Notes under the pieces: model-generated | What the model saw: the letters and a program-made list of their open reading frames with translations, nothing else | Told to the model about the DNA's origin: nothing | Databases searched by the model: none | NCBI GenBank assembly: GCA_050875145.1 | Contig: JBNMLH010000005.1 | Coordinates: 62,001 to 126,000 of the forward strand | Direction: 5' to 3' | Origin: CAG-411 sp050875145 | GTDB taxonomy: Bacteria > Bacillota > Clostridia > Lachnospirales > Lachnospiraceae | DNA length: 64,000 nucleotides | Shown: piece by piece, positions 62,407 through 64,000 of the stretch | Layout of the letters: every line of letters starts with the position of its first letter | Position numbering within the stretch: the stretch's first letter is position 1 | Position numbers and translations under genes: made by a program

Positions 62407-62651
62407 AAATTATTGCGTTTACACTTGATATTATCTTTGAGAGCGGTGTCGATGAGAAGATCAGAATTTCTATTGTTTGTTAGAAAATTAGTTGCTGATC
62501 GTATAAGATGGCGATATACTTGTTATAAAGAAAATTATTTGAAATCAGGACAAAAGATACCAATGGATAAAGAGTTGAAAATATGGAAGCTGGAGTGAAA
62601 GATGCAACCGTAGTATTGGAAGAAAAGCAAAGTAGGAAAAGGAGAGAAACA
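62407..62651 (+). other. Region with broken reading frames before the acetyltransferase
   Basis: Short frames such as IIAFTLDIIFESGVDEKIRI and YKENYLKSGQKIPMDKELKI look like protein but are in different frames and unrecognised. Probably remains of a deleted gene. GGAGAGAAAC just before 62652 is the ribosome site of the next gene. Confidence 0.4.
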
Positions 62652-63272
62652 ATGTCTGAATTTTTGGAAAAAGAATCGAACTATGAGAAAGCAATTGCGA
62701 GAATGACATCTATGGAGCCATACCATTGTGGTCCATTTGATAACCCACCAGAATTAAAAAAGAAGGCAAGTGATTTGGTAAAAGAATTAGAATCATTAAC
62801 CGAGGAAGAAACGGACAGAAGAGAAAAAATCATGACAGAGCTTTTTGGAACATCAAATAAACGTGCATTTTTAGGAAATGGATTTCAGTGCGATTATGGA
62901 TTTAACATTCATTTTCATGGGTTAGCAGTTATAAATTATAATGTAGTAATGCTGGATACATCGCCTATAAACATTGGTGCAGGGGCGTTTATTGCTCCCG
63001 GGGTATGTTTGGCTTGTGCAGGACATGGGATTCATCCAACCCAGAGAAGTCGTGTCTTAACAAGTGCTCCTATTACATTAGGAGACAATGTTTGGCTTGG
63101 GGCAAATGTGACAGTAATCGGTGGCGTGACAATCGGAGCTGGTAGTGTGATAGGTGCTGGAAGCGTAGTGACAAAGGATATACCAGCAGGAGTCATTGCA
63201 GCAGGAAATCCTTGTAAAGTCCTAAGAGAGATTACAGAAGAGGATATTTTGGAAGATATGATTGAAAATTAA
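62652..63272 (+). CDS. Sugar O-acetyltransferase (Maa/NodL/LacA type)
   Basis: A 206-aa left-handed beta-helix acetyltransferase. A helical N-terminus (MTSMEPYHCGPFDNPPELKK, LFGTSNKRAFLGNGFQCDYG) is followed by hexapeptide repeats with the catalytic histidine in CAGHGIHPTQRS and the acetyl-CoA region SVVTKDIPAGVIAAGNPCKV. It acetylates maltose-like or galactoside sugars. ATG 62652 is chosen because of the ribosome site and usual family length. Confidence 0.9.
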   Translation: MSEFLEKESNYEKAIARMTSMEPYHCGPFDNPPELKKKASDLVKELESLTEEETDRREKIMTELFGTSNKRAFLGNGFQCDYGFNIHFHGLAVINYNVVMLDTSPINIGAGAFIAPGVCLACAGHGIHPTQRSRVLTSAPITLGDNVWLGANVTVIGGVTIGAGSVIGAGSVVTKDIPAGVIAAGNPCKVLREITEEDILEDMIEN

Positions 63273-63281
63273 GGAGAAAAA

Positions 63282-63512
63282 ATGAAAAAATCAAACAAAT
63301 TTTTATTGCTATTTACAGGTTTAGGTGTTGTATGTATTTTATTGTTTTTTGTATGTATTGTTGTTTCTAAAAATCAAGGTTCTAGTTATGAAATTCTGGG
63401 GATAAACGCTTTCTTATTGGAAGCAGTCTTATTTCTTATTGGAATGTTATTTTTGACGATTGCCAATATTTTAAGTGTAAAATACTGGAAGGAAAAAGGA
63501 AGTGCAAAATGA
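63282..63512 (+). CDS. Small two-helix membrane protein, unknown
   Basis: A 76-aa protein with two hydrophobic helices (LLLFTGLGVVCILLFFVCIV and the stretch LEAVLFLIGMLFLTIANIL) and a basic tail. AAGGAG lies 6 bases before the ATG and 9 bases separate it from the acetyltransferase, so it is probably co-transcribed. Function not recognised. Confidence 0.6.
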   Translation: MKKSNKFLLLFTGLGVVCILLFFVCIVVSKNQGSSYEILGINAFLLEAVLFLIGMLFLTIANILSVKYWKEKGSAK

Positions 63513-63536
63513 ATCTACACATTCGTTTTGCACTCC
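63500..63536. terminator. Hairpin between convergent genes
   Basis: AGTGCAAAATGAAT-CTACAC-ATTCGTTTTGCACT; it overlaps the stop of the small membrane gene and lies before the converging phnX-like gene. Likely bidirectional. Confidence 0.65.
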
Positions 63537-63571
63537 CTAAAGTTTGTTATAATTCTAAGTATTCCTTTTAT

Positions 63572-64000
63572 TTATCTTAGCTTTTCAATAAACCCAGGAA
63601 GTTCTCCTAAATGGTACAATACGCCATCTGCGCCTGCCTCTACAAAGGCATCTTTTACCTTTTGGCACAACTTTTCTTGCTCTGGTTTAGAAAGTGATTC
63701 ATATTCTTTTTGTGACAGTGCCATAAGGGAGCTACCTTCGATTACCCCCAGTGTAATGACACCAGCGGCTTTTCCTTCTTTAATGTCGGATATGGTATCA
63801 CCAACCTTTATAACATTTTGTACAGCAGAAACGTGTAATTGTTTCAGATTCTCGAAAATCATATAGGGATAAGGGCGGCCCATATTGTTTACACTATTTG
63901 GACTGAACCAGGTATCTGGTGCATATCCGTTTTTCTTTGCCTCAGGAACAACAATGTCCATCATCTCATCGGTATAACCGGTGGTGGAGCCAATTTTTAT
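63572..64000 (-). CDS. phnX: Phosphonoacetaldehyde hydrolase (5' partial)
   Basis: The frame is open to the right edge, adding KIGSTTGYTDE upstream of the first internal methionine, so the gene begins outside. Motifs: KIGSTTGYTDEMMDIVVPEA, NGYAPDTWFSPNSV, GRPYPYMIFENL, KVGDTISDIKEGKAAGVITL then GVIEGSSLMAL. This is the PhnX branch of the HAD superfamily, which cleaves phosphonoacetaldehyde to acetaldehyde and phosphate in 2-aminoethylphosphonate breakdown. The first aspartate motif lies beyond the window. Confidence 0.9.
   Translation of the reverse strand: MKIGSTTGYTDEMMDIVVPEAKKNGYAPDTWFSPNSVNNMGRPYPYMIFENLKQLHVSAVQNVIKVGDTISDIKEGKAAGVITLGVIEGSSLMALSQKEYESLSKPEQEKLCQKVKDAFVEAGADGVLYHLGELPGFIEKLR

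Noticed and set aside
63528..63866. 112-codon + strand frame
   Set aside because: It is the antisense shadow of the phnX-like gene, which has clear conserved motifs.
1..64000. CRISPR array, rRNA or prophage
   Set aside because: Scanning found no regularly spaced identical repeats, no rRNA-like blocks and no phage structural or integrase genes.

Overview
The window looks like a chromosome segment of a low-GC, anaerobic, gut-type member of the Firmicutes, most likely Lachnospiraceae. The basis is AT-rich codon use, strong AGGAGG-type ribosome sites, many TTG and GTG starts, anaerobe-type genes (U32 protein, ferredoxin-type flavoprotein, flavodoxin) and several families of structured intergenic repeats. 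No rRNA, tRNA, CRISPR array or complete transposase gene was seen.

Region 1 (1-21000) is a non-ribosomal peptide synthetase (NRPS) cluster on the + strand, cut by the left edge. In order: the end of a SagB-type FMN thiazoline oxidase; a 2898-aa synthetase (acyl ligase-PCP-Cy-A-PCP-Cy-A-PCP-TE); a U32-family protein with clustered cysteines; a second acyl ligase; a free carrier protein; a type II thioesterase; a 1399-aa Cy-A(methyltransferase)-PCP synthetase; and two half-size ABC exporters, the second broken by a one-base frameshift. All three amino-acid adenylation domains carry residues of the cysteine code (DLYNLSLIW), and every condensation domain is of the heterocyclising type. The predicted product is an acyl- or aryl-capped chain of thiazoline, methylthiazoline and thiazole rings, in the structural class of yersiniabactin and pyochelin but built by an anaerobe. 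This is the best candidate for an undescribed system here.

Region 2 (21000-30800) holds a small membrane protein behind a palindromic promoter, a flavodoxin, an amidohydrolase, an ion-transporter-superfamily protein, a nitrilase-family amidase, a YefM/YoeB-type toxin-antitoxin pair and a two-gene DUF262 (GmrSD-like) putative defence unit. Region 3 (30800-37300) is a beta-glucoside operon: GntR repressor, PTS EIIBCA, 6-phospho-beta-glucosidase and two Cof-type HAD phosphatases, with three palindromic operators. Region 4 (37300-50150) is a resistance and stress island: LysR regulator, DUF2798 gene and its broken copies, an arsenic operon (arsR-acr3-arsC), three MATE exporters with MerR or MarR regulators or a leader-like short RNA, a DNA alkyl-transferase, a nitroreductase-ArsR pair and an Rrf2 regulator.

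Region 5 (50300-57050, minus strand) is a surface-glycan-like cluster: a HAD pseudoenzyme, a sialyltransferase-like GT-B protein, a CMP-sugar synthetase, a pyruvate-aldolase-like protein and a HAD phosphatase. Region 6 (57500-64000) has two PNPOx-fold flavoproteins, a SirTM sirtuin-macrodomain pair (protein ADP-ribosylation), an aldo/keto reductase behind a MerR-type promoter, a RibD-like reductase, an acetyltransferase and the end of phosphonoacetaldehyde hydrolase.

Three intergenic repeat families recur. Family A is a multi-hairpin element with compensating stem changes. Family B is a MITE-like element with terminal inverted repeats and 8-bp target duplications; one copy sits inside a family A copy. 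Family C is a 165-bp element placed just after terminators. Gene fragments (YoeB, DUF2798, acetyltransferase, AEC permease, Fe-S protein) show active rearrangement.
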